Below, one piece after another: positions 18,168 through 28,572 of a DNA stretch of 64,000 nucleotides. The stretch's first letter is position 1; the number at the start of each line of letters is the position of its first letter. The notes below the pieces were generated by a model. It was not told the DNA's origin. It saw nothing but the letters and a program-made list of their open reading frames with translations, and did no database searches. The stretch spans positions 1 to 64,000 of the forward strand of contig NZ_KB904197.1 of the NCBI RefSeq assembly GCF_000380005.1. The letters run 5' to 3'. Both the position numbers and the translations under genes were made by a program. The stretch comes from Streptococcus didelphis DSM 15616. GTDB taxonomy: Bacteria; Bacillota; Bacilli; Lactobacillales; Streptococcaceae.

Positions 18168-19829
18168 TTAGGGCTTAGATAAGAGGTCCCGAGCCTGAGT
18201 CTTCGCAATATCTGTGACATCATTACCGGCAATCATTTTAGCGACTTCATCAACACGCTCTTCAAAATTAAGAAGTTTAACTTTAGAAACAGTTGAATCT
18301 TCTTTGCTTTCTTTAGAAATAAAATATTGATAATCTGCAATAGCAATAACCTGTGGTAAATGTGAGATTGCTAGTACCTGACTCTTTCTTCCAATTTTAT
18401 ATATTTTTTGTGCAATAGCTTGAGCTACCCGCCCTGAAACACCGGTATCTACTTCGTCAAAAACAATACTTGTTTTATCCTCTGTTTTAGAAACAGCTGA
18501 TTTAATAGCTAACATAAGACGTGACAGTTCCCCACCAGAAGCCACTTTCACTAAGGGTTTAAAGCCTTCTCCTGGGTTAGTTGAAATATAAAATTCTATG
18601 CTTTCATTACCTTGATGGTTAAATTTTGATTTTGAAAATGCAACCTTAAAATCAGCTCTTTCCATGTATAAATCTTTTAGTTCCAATTTGATATCTGCTT
18701 CAAGTTGAAGGGCTAGGTTGTGACGTTCTTGGCTTAATTTAGCTGCTATTTCTAGCAATGATTTTTCTAATTGTTTAAGCTCTATCTCCAAGTCTTCACT
18801 AGAAGAATTATCTCCTGTTAAGAGTTGATATTCTTTAACAATATTATCGTAGTAGACCAATAAGTCGTCTACACTTCCTCCATACTTTCTTGTTAAACCA
18901 TTGATGATATCTAATCGCCCTTCAATTTCTTGTAGTCTAGCTGCATCAAAATCTAAGCTATCAATAGTGTCTGATAAACGTTTGCTAACATCTTCAAGAA
19001 TATAATAAGCTTCCGAAACATGTGAGGCCATTTTTTTATAATCCGAATCATAGTCTTCAATAGCTAATAGGTCGTTCATGCTAGAGCGAATATTAGACAA
19101 ACTAGAAAATTCTTCATTATCAAGCATAAGGTAAGCATTTGCTAGAGTATCTGCAATATTTTTATGATTTAAAAGCCGATCACGTTCTTGATGGAGTAAG
19201 AGATCTTCGCCTTTTTTTAAATCTACAGCCTCAATTTCAGCGATCTGGAAAGACAGCATATCAATCCGTTCTTTATGCTCACGTTGATTTTTTTGTTTAT
19301 CTAAAACCTTTTTTCTAAGGTCTCGGTAATCAGTAAAGATTGTCTGATAATCCCTTTTGATTTGGTTAAAGGTCTGATTGCCAAAGGAGTCTAAAATAGC
19401 TTGATGATGAGTAATGCGCATCAATTCTTCCTGGTCATGCTGGCCATGTATATCAACCAAGTATTGACCTACCTGCTTTAAGGTAGCTAAGTTAACCATT
19501 TGACCATTGATTCTGCTAACACTTCGGCCATTGGCAAAAATATCACGTCGAATAATTAAATCTTCTTCAATGTCTATCCCATTTTCTTCTAGAAGTATTC
19601 TCAGATCTTTGTTTTGATTAAGGGAAAAATAGCCTTCAATCTCAGCCTTGCTAGCACCATGTCTAATAACATCCACACTGGCACGTGCTCCAAGCATCAT
19701 ATTCATCGCATCAATAATAATTGATTTACCAGCTCCAGTTTCACCTGTTAAAACTGTCATACCAGTTTCAAAGTTCAGGGATATTTCTTCAATAATAGCA
19801 AAGTTTTTTATAGAGATTTCTAATAGCAT
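18168..19829 (-). CDS. recN: DNA repair ATPase RecN
   Basis: RecN is an SMC-like protein that acts early at double-strand breaks. The 553 aa have an N-terminal ABC half with Walker A GETGAGKS (29-36), a long central coiled coil (about 150-370, shorter than SMC), and a C-terminal half with signature SGGELSRLMLA and Walker B IVFDEVDTG. It follows argR by 18 bp. The argR-recN pairing is conserved in Firmicutes. Confidence 0.96.
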   Translation of the reverse strand: MLLEISIKNFAIIEEISLNFETGMTVLTGETGAGKSIIIDAMNMMLGARASVDVIRHGASKAEIEGYFSLNQNKDLRILLEENGIDIEEDLIIRRDIFANGRSVSRINGQMVNLATLKQVGQYLVDIHGQHDQEELMRITHHQAILDSFGNQTFNQIKRDYQTIFTDYRDLRKKVLDKQKNQREHKERIDMLSFQIAEIEAVDLKKGEDLLLHQERDRLLNHKNIADTLANAYLMLDNEEFSSLSNIRSSMNDLLAIEDYDSDYKKMASHVSEAYYILEDVSKRLSDTIDSLDFDAARLQEIEGRLDIINGLTRKYGGSVDDLLVYYDNIVKEYQLLTGDNSSSEDLEIELKQLEKSLLEIAAKLSQERHNLALQLEADIKLELKDLYMERADFKVAFSKSKFNHQGNESIEFYISTNPGEGFKPLVKVASGGELSRLMLAIKSAVSKTEDKTSIVFDEVDTGVSGRVAQAIAQKIYKIGRKSQVLAISHLPQVIAIADYQYFISKESKEDSTVSKVKLLNFEERVDEVAKMIAGNDVTDIAKTQARDLLSKP

Positions 19830-19847
19830 TCTTTAATCCCTTTCTTA

Positions 19848-20318
19848 TTAAGATTTTTCATTCATCCATGATGTGGTTGCTTGTCGAATCTTATCTGCGT
19901 CAGCTTCTGTTTTAGCAATCATCAAGATACTATCATCATCAGCTATAATGGCAAATAATTTTTCTTGAAAATCTGTTACTAAATACCGCTTTATGAGCAT
20001 GGCATTTCCTGGAGCTACCTTCAAGTAAATATGTAATTTCAAATCTGGTAATTTTTCTGATACTTCTACTATTGTGCTGCGTATTGAAGCTGGTTTTTGG
20101 CTAATTTTCTTACCACTATCTTGGGATAAGCCATAAATATATGGTCCAATCCCTGATGGTATTTTGACAATCCCTATTTCATTCATATCGCGTGATATGG
20201 TAGCCTGCGTCAGCTCTAGGCCATGCTCTTTTAACAAGGCTAATAAGTCGTTCTGTGTTTCAATATCATGTGTCAGAACTATTTTTTTTATTAAATGTAA
20301 ACGTTCACTTTTCTTCAT
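19848..20318 (-). CDS. argR: Arginine repressor ArgR/AhrC
   Basis: This is an arginine-responsive hexameric repressor. The 156 aa have an N-terminal winged HTH (ETQNDLLALLKEHGLELTQATISRDM, broken here by the HTH turn, about 18-43) and a C-terminal arginine-binding oligomerisation domain with APGNAMLIKRYL and IADDDSILMIA. ATG at 20318 is preferred to the upstream TTG. The start overlaps the tlyA stop by 14 nt. Streptococci usually carry more than one ArgR paralogue; the recN-linked copy is the AhrC-like one. Confidence 0.9.
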   Translation of the reverse strand: MKKSERLHLIKKIVLTHDIETQNDLLALLKEHGLELTQATISRDMNEIGIVKIPSGIGPYIYGLSQDSGKKISQKPASIRSTIVEVSEKLPDLKLHIYLKVAPGNAMLIKRYLVTDFQEKLFAIIADDDSILMIAKTEADADKIRQATTSWMNEKS

Positions 20319-21132
20319 GTTTATCAAATTCCTTATGGGCCTTAGCGACTAATTCATGAATGGTCGTTTGAGTGATTTTCTTATTGTCCGAAGATTTTTT
20401 GAGATAGGCTAAAAATTCAATGTTCCCATGTCCTCCCTGTATAGGTGAGAAATCTAAGCCTTTTACTGTAAATCCGTAATTACAAGCAAAGGATAGAACA
20501 TCAGTTAAAACTTTTTCATGAATATGTTTCTCTTTGACAATTCCCTTTTTGCCAATTTGCTCTCTTCCTGCTTCAAATTGAGGTTTAATAAGGGCAACTA
20601 CTTGGCCATTATCAGCTAAAACCTTGTGAAGGGCAGGTAAAATCAGATTCAAAGAGATAAAAGACACATCTATACTAGCAAATTCTGCCTGTCCTTGGGT
20701 AAAATCTTCTGGTTTGGCATAACGAAAATTATATTGTTCCATACTACAGACACGCTGATCTTGTCTTAATTTCCAGACCAGCTGGTTAGTACCAACATCC
20801 ACAGCATAAACGCGTTTTGCTCCTGATTGTAACATAAGGTCTGTAAAGCCGCCTGTTGAAGCTCCAATGTCAATTGTTATTTTATCCTTGACTGATAAAT
20901 CAAATACTTCTAAAGCCTTTTCAAGCTTTAAGCCTCCACGGCTAACATATTTTAATTTTTGGCCTTTTAGTTTTAATTCGAGACTATCATCGATTTTTTC
21001 ACCGGGCTTATCAAAGCGTTCCCCATTGATAGTGGAAACTACTAAACCTGCCATCACTCCACGTTTAGCTTGTTCTCTGGTTTCAAATAAGCCCTGCTTA
21101 TAAGCCAAGACATCTACTCTTTCCTTAGTCAT
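20305..21132 (-). CDS. tlyA: TlyA family rRNA 2'-O-methyltransferase / haemolysin-like protein
   Basis: The 275 aa combine an N-terminal S4 RNA-binding domain (about 1-65, RGGLKLEKAL at its end) with an FtsJ/RrmJ-type methyltransferase domain (DIGASTGGFTDLML SAM loop near 90-103, then DVSFISL and ALIKPQFE). In mycobacteria TlyA methylates 16S and 23S rRNA; haemolysin is the historical name. It overlaps ispA by 8 nt and argR by 14 nt in one long operon. Confidence 0.9.
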   Translation of the reverse strand: MTKERVDVLAYKQGLFETREQAKRGVMAGLVVSTINGERFDKPGEKIDDSLELKLKGQKLKYVSRGGLKLEKALEVFDLSVKDKITIDIGASTGGFTDLMLQSGAKRVYAVDVGTNQLVWKLRQDQRVCSMEQYNFRYAKPEDFTQGQAEFASIDVSFISLNLILPALHKVLADNGQVVALIKPQFEAGREQIGKKGIVKEKHIHEKVLTDVLSFACNYGFTVKGLDFSPIQGGHGNIEFLAYLKKSSDNKKITQTTIHELVAKAHKEFDKHEEK

Positions 21133-21994
21133 TAAGACGTAACCTTTCTACAATACTAATAAGATTAGCTGCTTTAAACTGTATTCTTCCTTCTAGTTCT
21201 CTCATAATATAAATCGTTTGATCTAAGTCACGATTTAAGACCTGATAGGATTCCTCAAGGCCTAGTAAGTGTGGATAGGTCATTTTATGTGCTGCTATAT
21301 CTTTTTGGGGTGTCTTCCCTAATTTCTCAAAATCAGCTGTTAGATCCAAGATATCATCTCTAACTTGGAAGGCATGGCCAATCAGCTGTCCCATTTGGTG
21401 AAAAGAGTACAAATCTTCTTTTGATAACTGGGCTATTTTAGCTGCCGCCCAAAAAGGAAAGGCTAGTAAACGACCGGTCTTATTGATATGAATATTCTGC
21501 AAAGAAGTTAAATCTAGCTCTTTTCCTTCGGCCTTCATGTCAAGCATTTGTCCAGCTACCATACCAAAGCTGCCTGAGGAAGAAGATAAAAACTCAATTA
21601 ATTCTAGCTTAATCTCAGCTGCTAAGTGACTTCTTGCAATCAGAGCAAAGGGATCTAAAAATAGGCTATCTCCTGCTAGAATTGCCGTAGCTTCATCAAA
21701 CTTTTTATGATTGGTTAGGTGGCCGCGACGATAGTCATCATTATCCATTGCTGGTAAATCATCGTGTATCAAGCTACCAGTATGAATCATTTCCAAGGCT
21801 GCTGCTATATCAAAATGGCTTTGCGTTAGTGAAATATCTAAAGCTTCTAAGATTTCCAGTAAAATTAGAGGTCTTATCCGCTTACCACCAGCATTTACAG
21901 AATAGAGAATGGCCTCAATAAGTTCATCTGAGACTGCTAGCTGATCTTGATAAAAACGTCTAATAGCCTGATTAATATTTTCTTCTTTTGTCAT
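21125..21994 (-). CDS. ispA: Farnesyl diphosphate synthase
   Basis: IspA condenses IPP with DMAPP and GPP to make farnesyl-PP for undecaprenyl phosphate synthesis. The 289 aa carry the first aspartate-rich motif DDLPAMDND (from Asp78) and the second DDILD near residue 212, both Mg2+ sites, plus GGKRIRP near 36-42. Medium-chain polyprenyl synthases are alternatives, but length and the xseB neighbour favour IspA. The start overlaps the last base of the xseB stop codon. Confidence 0.93.
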   Translation of the reverse strand: MTKEENINQAIRRFYQDQLAVSDELIEAILYSVNAGGKRIRPLILLEILEALDISLTQSHFDIAAALEMIHTGSLIHDDLPAMDNDDYRRGHLTNHKKFDEATAILAGDSLFLDPFALIARSHLAAEIKLELIEFLSSSSGSFGMVAGQMLDMKAEGKELDLTSLQNIHINKTGRLLAFPFWAAAKIAQLSKEDLYSFHQMGQLIGHAFQVRDDILDLTADFEKLGKTPQKDIAAHKMTYPHLLGLEESYQVLNRDLDQTIYIMRELEGRIQFKAANLISIVERLRLND

Positions 21995-22209
21995 TAGGCA
22001 TCAATTTCTACTTCGCTACCATCAGCCTGCATCACTTTTACAAGGGTTTTTTCAGCATTTTGGAGGGTTTTTTGTAAGTCTTTTGATAGAATCATTCCTT
22101 TTTGGAATTCAGAAATAGCTTCTTCTAAAGGAACTTCTCCATTTTCTAACTTTGCAACAATAGCTTCTAATTCTTTTAAATTTTCTTCAAATGTGTGTTT
22201 AGTTGACAT
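21994..22209 (-). CDS. xseB: Exodeoxyribonuclease VII small subunit
   Basis: XseB binds several-fold to XseA to form the ExoVII nuclease that degrades single-stranded DNA. The 71 aa are a helical hairpin with [20 protein letters not shown] and [13 protein letters not shown], the family signature. It overlaps xseA by 11 nt, consistent with coupled synthesis. Confidence 0.95.
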   Translation of the reverse strand: MSTKHTFEENLKELEAIVAKLENGEVPLEEAISEFQKGMILSKDLQKTLQNAEKTLVKVMQADGSEVEIDA

Positions 22210-23527
22210 GTTCTACCTCTACTTCTATGTATCCATCTTTCATCTCAATACTTAATAAATCATTTTTTTGAATGTCCTTAACAGAAGCTACCACTTCATT
22301 ATTTTTACGAACAAGGGCATAGCCACGGGCAATAATGCGTTTGATATCTAAGGATAAGAGGCTATCTTGAGCCTTTTCAAATCGTGCTAACTTCTTGTCA
22401 TAATGTTTTTGTGTGTTATAGGCCAAGGATTGGTTAAGGCTTGTAAGCCGATCTTGATAACGATTTATCTTACTTATTAAATCTAAGGATAGCAAACGGT
22501 GCTTAATAGCCATTTCTTTTTGACTAGCATCTGTTAGGTTTTGCTTATAATGATTAATTAAATCACCTGTTAGGCGGTCTAATTTTTGTAGATAAGCATC
22601 GTATAACCTTTGGGGCTGTCTAAAAATAATAGATTGGGATAATTTAAAAACTTCTTCTTGTTTTTGCTTGATTAATCTTGTATTAGCTTGAAAGGCTCTA
22701 TTTTGACGCTCCTTAATCCAAACCAAGATATCTGCCTTTGTAACAGGAGTTGCTAATTCAGCGGCGGCTGTTGGTGTGGCAGCACGTTTATCTGCTACAA
22801 AATCTGCTAAGGTCACATCTGTTTCATGCCCGACACTTGAAATAATGGGAAGTTTGGATTCAAAAATAGCATGCACTACTTCTTCTTCATTAAAAGCCCA
22901 GAGATCTTCAATAGAACCACCCCCTCGGCCTACAATAAGTAAGTCCAGATCATCGCGTTGATTAGCCTTTTTTATATTATCAACTACCTGAGCAGCTGCC
23001 CCTTCTCCTTGCACCTTTGTAGGGAAAAGAAGGATATCCACACCTGGAAAACGTCTAGACACTGTAGTGATAATATCTCTGATAACAGCTCCACTTGAAC
23101 TGGTTACAACTCCTATTTTTTTGACAAATTGAGGTAGAAGCTGTTTATGGTCTTCATCAAAATAACCCTGACTGCTTAATTTTGCTTTTAACTGTTCAAA
23201 TTGAATGGCTAGGGCACCAATACCATCAGGTTGAGCACTTTCTATAATAATAGAATAAGTACCTGCTGGTTCATAGAGCTGCACACGCCCTATTAGATTA
23301 ATTTTCATGCCTTCTTCTAGATCAAAGCCAAGTTTACGGTAGCTTCCAGCCCACATGGTTGCTTGAATAACAGCAGTTTCATCTTTAATTGAAAAATATT
23401 GATGATTGGGACGTTTGCGAAAGTTAGATACTTGACCTGTAAGATAGACGCGTTCTAAATAGGGATCGCGATCAAATTTCATTTTCAAATATTTAGTTAA
23501 TTCTGTAACACTTAGATAATCAGCCAT
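22199..23527 (-). CDS. xseA: Exodeoxyribonuclease VII large subunit
   Basis: The 442 aa have an N-terminal OB fold (about 1-100, [19 protein letters not shown]), the catalytic domain with [32 protein letters not shown] and [20 protein letters not shown], and a C-terminal coiled coil. It is the first gene of the xseA-xseB-ispA-tlyA-argR-recN unit. The promoter candidate is the extended -10 TGGTATAAT at 23589-23581. Confidence 0.95.
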   Translation of the reverse strand: MADYLSVTELTKYLKMKFDRDPYLERVYLTGQVSNFRKRPNHQYFSIKDETAVIQATMWAGSYRKLGFDLEEGMKINLIGRVQLYEPAGTYSIIIESAQPDGIGALAIQFEQLKAKLSSQGYFDEDHKQLLPQFVKKIGVVTSSSGAVIRDIITTVSRRFPGVDILLFPTKVQGEGAAAQVVDNIKKANQRDDLDLLIVGRGGGSIEDLWAFNEEEVVHAIFESKLPIISSVGHETDVTLADFVADKRAATPTAAAELATPVTKADILVWIKERQNRAFQANTRLIKQKQEEVFKLSQSIIFRQPQRLYDAYLQKLDRLTGDLINHYKQNLTDASQKEMAIKHRLLSLDLISKINRYQDRLTSLNQSLAYNTQKHYDKKLARFEKAQDSLLSLDIKRIIARGYALVRKNNEVVASVKDIQKNDLLSIEMKDGYIEVEVEHVN

Positions 23528-23580
23528 CCCTTACCTTTCTTTATTTTTATATTCTTTAGAGATCGTAAAATACTAATGCA

Positions 23581-23610
23581 ATTATACCATTTTTATCTAT
23601 AAATAGTGAA
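23581..23610 (-). promoter_or_regulatory. Promoter of the xseA-recN operon
   Basis: On the minus strand TTCACT (23610-23605) and an extended -10 TGGTATAAT (23589-23581) are separated by 18 bp. Confidence 0.55.
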
Positions 23611-23639
23611 TCATAAGCCATAAAAGCTGTGGCCTTTTA

Positions 23640-23680
23640 AAAACCTAATCCCTTTTGTAGAAAGGAATTAGGCTTTTATT
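23640..23680. terminator. Terminator downstream of nnrD
   Basis: AAACCTAATCC and GGAATTAGGCTTT form a stem with one mismatch around a 10-nt loop, with T-rich flanks on both strands. It ends folD-nnrD transcripts. Confidence 0.7.
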
Positions 23681-23745
23681 GTATGAGTGGTTTAAGCTTT
23701 TCTTAAAAAGTGACAATTAGTATTTTTATAAATTATTTGAAGTTA

Positions 23746-24594
23746 CTAAGCTTGATTACTGAGACATATTTTTTGCATAGCTTTGGGAATATTATGACTG
23801 ATTAAGGTTGGTCGTACAAGATAATGTTCTTGAGATAAATCCTCAGCAATCTTTGAATGAAGATAGGTTGCACAGGCCACCTTTTCAAAAAGAGTTGATT
23901 TAGGAAATTGAAGGGCAAAAGCTGCAATCATCCCAGCAAGAGTATCTCCCATGCCACCTATAGATTGATACGGACCTCCATGCTTAAGTTCAAAATAATC
24001 CTCACCCCTTAAAACCTTTGTTTGATGGCTTTTGGCTACTAGAATTGTCTTGTTTGGAAATACTTGTAAGCATTTTTGATTGTTTACTGGATTTTGTTGA
24101 TCTATCTTGAGCCCAGATAATCTTTCCCATTCTTTTTGATGGGGGGTCAAAATTAGGGTTCTGACATTGATCATATAGGTTTCTTTTTTTGCTAATAGAT
24201 TAAGAGCAGAGCCATCAATTAGAACAATCTTATCAGCGGTAAGATGTTTTAGGGTAAGGTCAAAAACAGCTTGTGCTCTGCTATCTTCAGCTAAACCCGG
24301 ACCAATTAATATAAGATCCGCTTTTTGAATATACTTAATTAGCAAAGGTGAATCGTCTATAGAGATGGCCATTGCTTCAGGCAAACTTGTATTCAGGCTA
24401 CTGATATTTTCTTTGTCTGTTGCCACTGTTACTAATCCTGCCCCGCTATTAACACAGGCTAAGGCTGCCATTATAATAGCACCATGATAAGGATAGCAAC
24501 CTCCAATTAAGAGAGCATGCCCAAAATCCCCCTTATGACTTTTGGGATCTCTTGCTACTATGACCTTTTTTAGGTCTTCTTCATTAATTATCAT
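23746..24594 (-). CDS. nnrD: ADP/ATP-dependent NAD(P)H-hydrate dehydratase
   Basis: NnrD repairs hydrated NADH and NADPH using ADP. The 282 aa show the ribokinase-like fold with [13 protein letters not shown] near residue 20, [17 protein letters not shown] and the nucleotide loop [14 protein letters not shown]. The YjeF epimerase half (NnrE) is absent, so the protein is the stand-alone dehydratase. It overlaps folD by 4 nt (ATGA type). Confidence 0.9.
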   Translation of the reverse strand: MIINEEDLKKVIVARDPKSHKGDFGHALLIGGCYPYHGAIIMAALACVNSGAGLVTVATDKENISSLNTSLPEAMAISIDDSPLLIKYIQKADLILIGPGLAEDSRAQAVFDLTLKHLTADKIVLIDGSALNLLAKKETYMINVRTLILTPHQKEWERLSGLKIDQQNPVNNQKCLQVFPNKTILVAKSHQTKVLRGEDYFELKHGGPYQSIGGMGDTLAGMIAAFALQFPKSTLFEKVACATYLHSKIAEDLSQEHYLVRPTLISHNIPKAMQKICLSNQA

Positions 24595-25445
24595 TGGCTA
24601 ACTCTTCTTAGGGCTGATTGATAGGTTTGTTCTAAGAGCATTGTAATAGTCATCGGCCCTACGCCACCAGGAACTGGAGTCAGGTAACTAGCCACTTTGG
24701 CTACCTGTTCACTGTCAACATCTCCAATAAGTTTCCCCTGATCATCACGATTCATGCCAACGTCAATAACCACTGCACCTTCTTTAACAAATTCTTTGGT
24801 AATGAAATGCCCTTGACCAATGGCTACAATTAAGATATCTGCTCTTTTTGCAATTTTTTCCAAGTGTCGGGTTCTTGAGTGCGCTAGAGTTACCGTAGCA
24901 TTTTTATCTAACAAAAGCTGAGCCATAGGCTTACCAACAATATTTGATCGCCCGATAATAACTGCATTTTTGCCTTCTAGGTCAATGCCACACTCACTGA
25001 TTAATTCCATAATCCCAGCTGGTGTACAAGGTACCATTAGAGGCCGGCCTGACCATAGATGCCCTGTATTCATAGGATGGAAACCATCAACATCCTTGTC
25101 TGGGCTAATTTCCAAAATAATTTTTTTATCATTGATATGTTGTGGTAAAGGAAGTTGTACTAATATGCCATGAATACTTGAATCTAAATTATAATCATGA
25201 ATAATCTGAATTAATTCTTCCTGGCTAATGGACTCTGATAAGCGAACTGTCTCACTCTTAAATCCAGCTGCAAGGGCTGCTTTTTCTTTATTTTTGACAT
25301 AGATTTGGCTTGCTGGGTTATCTCCAACTAATATCACAACCAAGCCTGGAATGGTATCAAATTCTTCTTTTAAGGCCTTTACTTTTTCTGCTAACTTCTC
25401 TTGCATCTTTTTTGCCAGAGCTTTGCCATCCATTATTTTTGCCAT
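24591..25445 (-). CDS. folD: Bifunctional methylene-THF dehydrogenase/cyclohydrolase
   Basis: FolD interconverts 5,10-methylene-THF and 10-formyl-THF with NADP+. The 284 aa include the catalytic YVKNKEKAA (Tyr49-Lys53 region), [18 protein letters not shown], the NADP site [14 protein letters not shown] and [10 protein letters not shown]. It begins a two-gene operon with nnrD behind a good promoter at 25472-25500. The link is cofactor metabolism in a broad sense. Confidence 0.96.
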   Translation of the reverse strand: MAKIMDGKALAKKMQEKLAEKVKALKEEFDTIPGLVVILVGDNPASQIYVKNKEKAALAAGFKSETVRLSESISQEELIQIIHDYNLDSSIHGILVQLPLPQHINDKKIILEISPDKDVDGFHPMNTGHLWSGRPLMVPCTPAGIMELISECGIDLEGKNAVIIGRSNIVGKPMAQLLLDKNATVTLAHSRTRHLEKIAKRADILIVAIGQGHFITKEFVKEGAVVIDVGMNRDDQGKLIGDVDSEQVAKVASYLTPVPGGVGPMTITMLLEQTYQSALRRVSQ

Positions 25446-25471
25446 ACATACTCCTTGCTAACTTTTTTACC

Positions 25472-25500
25472 ATTATAACGAAAAAAAAAAGTCATGTCAC
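25472..25500 (-). promoter_or_regulatory. folD promoter
   Basis: On the minus strand GTGACA (25500-25495) and TATAAT (25477-25472) are 17 bp apart, with a spacer of mostly T. Confidence 0.7.
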
Positions 25501-25537
25501 TTTCTTTGCAAGCTCCTAATCAAATAAGTTGATAAAC

Positions 25538-25576
25538 AGGAACCTAGTACATCAGTAGCTGCTACTGTTGCTTCCT
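25538..25576. repeat. Nested palindrome upstream of folD
   Basis: CAGTAGCTGCTACTG (25553-25567) is a perfect 7-bp inverted repeat, enclosed by AGGAA (25538-25542) and TTCCT (25572-25576). There is no T-run, so it is not a terminator. It could be an operator or a cruciform. Confidence 0.5.
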
Positions 25577-25603
25577 AGTTTAGAAATGTACATAAAATTC
25601 TAA

Positions 25604-25632
25604 ACAAAAAAACTTACCCTCAGTAAGTCTTT
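25604..25632 (-). terminator. Terminator of the DUF1797 gene
   Basis: On the minus strand ACTTAC and GTAAGT form a stem around TGAGG followed by seven T. Confidence 0.75.
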
Positions 25633-25643
25633 TAGAATTGTCA

Positions 25644-25874
25644 TTAATATAATAAATCATAGATTTCCATAGCAATTAAATCAATACTATCAAAAGAATA
25701 TGACTCACGTGCCTCTACATCACGTAATGTAAATACTGGTCCATTTTCTGGATCATTTGAAAAAGCTACTTCTGCAACTACAACACCATCTTTTTCAAAA
25801 TTTCTTTTTAAATTACCACCGTCGTTTACCATCAATTCAAGACGATTTATGATTCTCACTAAATGTGATTCCAT
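25644..25874 (-). CDS. DUF1797 family protein
   Basis: This is a small soluble protein of 76 aa with an N-terminal helix (VRIINRLELMVND) and a beta-rich middle (VVVAEVAFSNDPENGPVFTLRD) ending YDLLY. It matches DUF1797, a Firmicutes family of unknown function. It is monocistronic with its own terminator, divergent from clpE. Nothing in the context gives a role. Confidence 0.8.
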   Translation of the reverse strand: MESHLVRIINRLELMVNDGGNLKRNFEKDGVVVAEVAFSNDPENGPVFTLRDVEARESYSFDSIDLIAMEIYDLLY

Positions 25875-26053
25875 TTCAATTCTCCTCTTCGTTTGTTATC
25901 CCTATTATTTTAACATAAAAATAGCTAAACAAACATAAAAAGAACTAATTTTCTTATAAATGCCAGCCTTATTCATTCTTTATCACTGCTATCCTTTCTC
26001 TTGTTTACTATTATCACTCTCTATATGAAAGTGCTAATTTCTAAGCTTTTTAC

Positions 26054-26110
26054 TTGATTTCCCAAGTTTAGATGCTATAATATGATTATGAAGTTTGACC
26101 ATTTTTGACT
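26054..26110 (+). promoter_or_regulatory. clpE promoter with CtsR operator
   Basis: TTGATT (26054-26059) and an extended -10 TGCTATAAT (26073-26081) are separated by 16 bp. The CtsR heptad repeat TTTGACC (26094-26100) and TTTGACT (26104-26110), three bases apart, covers the transcription start. This is the exact class III heat-shock operator on the opposite strand. Confidence 0.92.
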
Positions 26111-26148
26111 AAATGATTTAGCTTTATTAAAAGCTCTGGAGGTATTCT

Positions 26149-28434
26149 ATGCTTTGTCAAAATTGTAAATTAAATGAAGCTTCTATTCACCTTTACACTA
26201 GTGTGAATGGAAAGCAAAGACAGATTGATCTTTGCCAAAATTGTTACCAAATTATGAAAACTGACGGTGGAAAGGCTATTTTAAATGGTTTAAATCCTCA
26301 TTCACAAGAAAACTCCCATAATCCTTTCTTGGATGATTTCTTTGGAGACCTCAATAACTTTAAAGCATTTGGACAATTACCAAATACCCCCCCAACCCAA
26401 GCTGGACGAGATGGTGGTCATGGAGGGGGAAATAATGGTAACCCTTCTGCTATGAGTAGCCAAGCTGCTCCAAACAGACAAAAGGGACTTCTGGAAGAAT
26501 TTGGAATTAATGTCACTGAAATTGCAAGACGTGGTGATATTGACCCTGTTATTGGAAGAGATGATGAAATTGTACGTGTTATCGAAATTCTAAACCGTCG
26601 TACCAAAAATAATCCTGTTTTAATAGGGGAGCCAGGTGTTGGTAAAACAGCTGTTGTTGAAGGCTTAGCTCAAAAAATAATTGATGGAAATGTGCCCCAT
26701 AAATTACAAAACAAACAGGTTATTCGCCTTGATGTAGTTAGTCTAGTTCAAGGAACTGGCATTCGTGGTCAATTCGAAGAACGCATGCAAAAACTCATGG
26801 AAGAAATTCGAAATCGAAAAGATGTTATTTTATTTATTGATGAAATTCATGAAATTGTGGGAGCCGGAAATGCTGGTGATGGCAATATGGATGCGGGTAA
26901 TATCTTAAAACCGGCCTTAGCCAGAGGTGAGTTACAACTGGTTGGCGCTACCACCCTTAATGAATATCGGATTATTGAAAAGGACGCAGCTCTAGAAAGA
27001 CGTATGCAACCTGTAAAAGTTGATGAACCTTCTGTCGAAGAAACTATTACCATCTTAAAAGGTATTCAAGCTAAGTATGAAGATTATCACCATGTAAAAT
27101 ACACTAAAGATGCCATTGAGGCTGCTGCTAACTTATCAAACCGTTATATTCAAGACCGTTTCCTTCCCGATAAAGCTATTGATTTATTGGATGAAGCAGG
27201 TTCTAAAATGAATCTAACCTTAAACTTTGTTGATCCTAAAGAAATTGATAAACGTTTAATTGAAGCCGAAAACTTAAAAGCACAGGCTACTCGAGATGAA
27301 GACTATGAAAGAGCTGCCTATTTCCGAGACCAAATCGCTAAATATAAAGAATTACAAAAAGAAAAAGTTGATGATATGGATATTCCAATCATCACTGAAA
27401 AAACTATTGAAGCTATCGTTGAACAAAAAACAAATATTCCCGTAGGTGACCTAAAAGAAAAGGAACAATCACAATTAGTCAACCTTTCTGAGGACCTCAA
27501 AAAACATGTTATTGGGCAAGATGATGCTGTTGATAAAATTGCCAAGGCTATTCGTCGTAATCGCGTTGGCTTAGGTAGTCCAAATCGACCAATTGGTTCC
27601 TTCTTATTTGTCGGCCCAACAGGTGTGGGTAAAACAGAACTGTCTAAACAATTAGCTATTGAACTTTTTGGTTCAGCCGATAATATGATTCGTTTTGATA
27701 TGTCCGAATATATGGAAAAACATGCTGTTTCAAAATTAGTTGGAGCTCCTCCAGGTTATGTAGGCTATGAAGAAGCCGGACAACTAACAGAAAAAGTCCG
27801 TCGTAATCCCTATTCCCTTATTTTGTTAGATGAAGTTGAAAAAGCTCATCCCGACGTTATGCACATGTTTTTACAAGTTTTAGATGATGGTCGTTTAACA
27901 GATGGACAAGGCCGTACCGTAAGCTTCAAAGACACTATTATCATAATGACCTCAAATGCTGGTACCGGAAAATCAGAAGCCTCTGTAGGTTTTGGGGCTG
28001 CCCGTGAAGGCCGAACAAGCTCGGTCCTTGGAGAATTAAGCAACTACTTTAGTCCAGAACTTATGAATCGTTTTGATGGCATTGTTGAATTTAAGCCATT
28101 AAGCAAGGACAATCTCTTACAGATTGTTGATCTTATGTTAGAAGATGTTAACACAAGGCTAGCGCATAATAATATTCATCTGTTTGTCACTCAAAAAGTA
28201 AAGGAAAAATTAGTTGACTTAGGCTATGATCCTAAAATGGGAGCTCGCCCTCTAAGACGTACCATCCAAGAACATATTGAAGATGCTATTACTGATTTTT
28301 ACTTAGAAAATCCTACCGAAAAAGACTTAAGAGCTATTATGACTAGCAAGGGAAATATTCTCATTAAAGCAAATACAAAAGCTGAGAATTCTCTAGCAGC
28401 CAAAGCATCTGACAATCCAAAAACAGATAGGTAA
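26149..28434 (+). CDS. clpE: ATP-dependent Clp protease ATP-binding subunit ClpE
   Basis: ClpE is a Hsp100 unfoldase that feeds ClpP under heat and other protein stress. The 761 aa start with a zinc finger (CQNC at 3-6 and CQNC at 29-32), followed by a glycine and asparagine-rich linker (about 85-107). AAA1 has Walker A GEPGVGKT at 160-167, a UVR segment lies near 385-400, and AAA2 has GPTGVGKT at 489-496. The N-terminal zinc finger and UVR motif separate it from ClpC and ClpL. The CtsR operator in its promoter places it in the class III regulon. The gene has its own terminator. Confidence 0.96.
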   Translation: MLCQNCKLNEASIHLYTSVNGKQRQIDLCQNCYQIMKTDGGKAILNGLNPHSQENSHNPFLDDFFGDLNNFKAFGQLPNTPPTQAGRDGGHGGGNNGNPSAMSSQAAPNRQKGLLEEFGINVTEIARRGDIDPVIGRDDEIVRVIEILNRRTKNNPVLIGEPGVGKTAVVEGLAQKIIDGNVPHKLQNKQVIRLDVVSLVQGTGIRGQFEERMQKLMEEIRNRKDVILFIDEIHEIVGAGNAGDGNMDAGNILKPALARGELQLVGATTLNEYRIIEKDAALERRMQPVKVDEPSVEETITILKGIQAKYEDYHHVKYTKDAIEAAANLSNRYIQDRFLPDKAIDLLDEAGSKMNLTLNFVDPKEIDKRLIEAENLKAQATRDEDYERAAYFRDQIAKYKELQKEKVDDMDIPIITEKTIEAIVEQKTNIPVGDLKEKEQSQLVNLSEDLKKHVIGQDDAVDKIAKAIRRNRVGLGSPNRPIGSFLFVGPTGVGKTELSKQLAIELFGSADNMIRFDMSEYMEKHAVSKLVGAPPGYVGYEEAGQLTEKVRRNPYSLILLDEVEKAHPDVMHMFLQVLDDGRLTDGQGRTVSFKDTIIIMTSNAGTGKSEASVGFGAAREGRTSSVLGELSNYFSPELMNRFDGIVEFKPLSKDNLLQIVDLMLEDVNTRLAHNNIHLFVTQKVKEKLVDLGYDPKMGARPLRRTIQEHIEDAITDFYLENPTEKDLRAIMTSKGNILIKANTKAENSLAAKASDNPKTDR

Positions 28435-28454
28435 ATTGCTTAATTGTACTGATA

Positions 28455-28500
28455 CTAAACCTTATTTCTTAATAGTGAGAAATAAGGTTTTCTTATTTTT
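28455..28500 (+). terminator. clpE terminator
   Basis: AACCTTATTTCT (28458-28469) pairs with AGAAATAAGGTT (28478-28489), followed by a T-rich tail. Confidence 0.9.
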
Positions 28501-28572
28501 AGTTGGACAAAGTTAGCATTTTCCAACATTTATTTATAAAAATTTAGTATAATAGTAAAAAGGGGGGAGCTT

